Below, one piece after another: positions 63,432-64,000 of a stretch of DNA of 64,000 nt. The DNA is from Nocardioides sp. Root240 (GTDB lineage: Bacteria > Actinomycetota > Actinomycetes > Propionibacteriales > Nocardioidaceae): the NCBI RefSeq assembly GCF_001428825.1, contig NZ_LMIT01000002.1, positions 726,900 to 790,899 of the forward strand, given 5' to 3'. Both the position numbers and the translations under genes were made by a program. The number at the start of each line of letters is the position of its first letter. Positions within the stretch are counted from its first letter, which is position 1. The notes beneath the pieces were generated by a model, which did not search any database, was not told the DNA's origin, and worked only from the letters and a program-made list of their open reading frames with translations.

Positions 63432-64000
63432 AAGCAGCGCGCAGACCGCCTTGGCGGTGGGCTCCTGGTCGGTGTTGTCCCAGCCGAGGGGCGACTTCGT
63501 CGTCCACATCGACTCGAGGTCGCCGAAGCCGGGGATGGCCTTCGCCGCGAGCGTGCGCAGCGGGCCGGCCGAGACGAGGTTGACCCGGATGCCGTCCGCA
63601 CCGAGGTCACGGGCGAGGTAGCGGCTGGTCGACTCCAGGGCCGCCTTGGCGACGCCCATCCAGTCGTAGACCGGCCACGCGATCGACGCGTCGAAGGTGA
63701 GGCCAACGACCGAGCTGCCGGGCGCCATCAGCGGACGGCAGGCGACGGCGAGCGACTTCAGCGAGTACGCCGACACCTCGACCGCCTGCGCGACGTCCTT
63801 CCACGGGCCCTCGAGGAACTTGCCACCGAGCAGCGTCTCCGGGTTGCCGTAGGCGATCGAGTGCACGACTCCGTGCAGCACGGCGTCCTCACCGAGGGCC
63901 TCCCGGAGCGCGTCCGGGAGGGCGGCGAGGTGCTCGGGGTCGGTGACGTCGAGCTCGACGACCGGCGGCAGCTCGGGAAGCCGCTTCACGATGCGGCGGG
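63360..64000 (-). CDS. fabI: Enoyl-[acyl-carrier-protein] reductase (InhA/FabI type), partial
   Basis: Last step of the fatty-acid elongation cycle. The visible 213 codons (N-terminus cut by the window) include GVVHSIAYGNPE, LTFDASIAWPVYDWMGVAKAALES with the catalytic Tyr-x6-Lys pattern (Tyr in VYDWMGVAK), VNLVSAGPLRTLAAKAIPGF and GEIVHVDGGFHAMG. It is close to mycobacterial InhA, the isoniazid target. It overlaps the TIGR02206 gene end. Confidence 0.95.
   Translation of the reverse strand, partial: RRIVKRLPELPPVVELDVTDPEHLAALPDALREALGEDAVLHGVVHSIAYGNPETLLGGKFLEGPWKDVAQAVEVSAYSLKSLAVACRPLMAPGSSVVGLTFDASIAWPVYDWMGVAKAALESTSRYLARDLGADGIRVNLVSAGPLRTLAAKAIPGFGDLESMWTTKSPLGWDNTDQEPTAKAVCALLSDLFPATTGEIVHVDGGFHAMGA

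Overview
The window is high-GC, densely packed bacterial chromosome with short intergenic regions, many 1-8 nt gene overlaps and many GTG starts. A proteasome-activating AAA ATPase with a C-terminal Gln-Tyr-Leu tail, a mycothiol ligase (mshC), an InhA/FabI-type enoyl-ACP reductase and actinobacteria-restricted families (PAC2, DUF3090, SCO1664, DUF5703, DUF1990) place it in the Actinomycetota. The overall gene set looks most like a Nocardioides-type organism; that genus call is inference. No plasmid, prophage, transposase, CRISPR array or resistance island is visible. No stretch longer than 300 nt lacks a gene.

Layout. (1) 1-22 kb: a conserved actinobacterial housekeeping block whose order resembles M. 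tuberculosis Rv2115c-Rv2136c: mpa/arc, trmI, an M50 protease, a RecB-like nuclease, metH behind an apparent SAH riboswitch, a PAC2 protein, mshC with three partner genes, corA and uppP. An NB-ARC regulator, a hemerythrin and a TetR/cupin pair are inserted in it. (2) 22-31.6 kb: metabolic and accessory genes, including a Baeyer-Villiger monooxygenase/GMC oxidoreductase pair facing an AraC regulator. (3) 31.6-38 kb: a secreted M23 peptidase with BTRD1-like repeats, a Fic protein coupled to a chromate-type transporter, a 40-residue Cys-rich protein, tRNA-Leu(GAG) and a cysteine-free HesB-like protein. (4) 38-54 kb: galactokinase, an ECF sigma/membrane partner pair, a two-gene acyl-CoA dehydrogenase operon with an operator on its promoter, peptide deformylase, siroheme synthesis, a third acyl-CoA dehydrogenase and a flavin reductase/LLM monooxygenase pair. 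(5) 54-64 kb: PP2C phosphatase, hydrolase, NfeD-SPFH-TSUP operon, ABC ATPase, serB, and fabI running off the right edge.

The most unusual material is not protein coding. A family of about 60-nt composite palindromic elements occurs six times, always between genes: four times between convergent genes, and twice just downstream of a gene in a tandem minus-strand pair. Each copy has one near-perfect hairpin (arms TGCGGTTTGG / CCAAACCGCA) and a second, degenerate or inverted copy at fixed spacing; four copies are exactly 60 nt. They look like REP/BIME-type elements that may act as bidirectional terminators. A separate 163-nt element with perfect 19-nt terminal inverted repeats abuts the nfeD promoter. 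More than 25 genes have a TANNNT box ending 6-7 nt before the start codon (leaderless mRNAs), and one such box is shared by two divergent genes.
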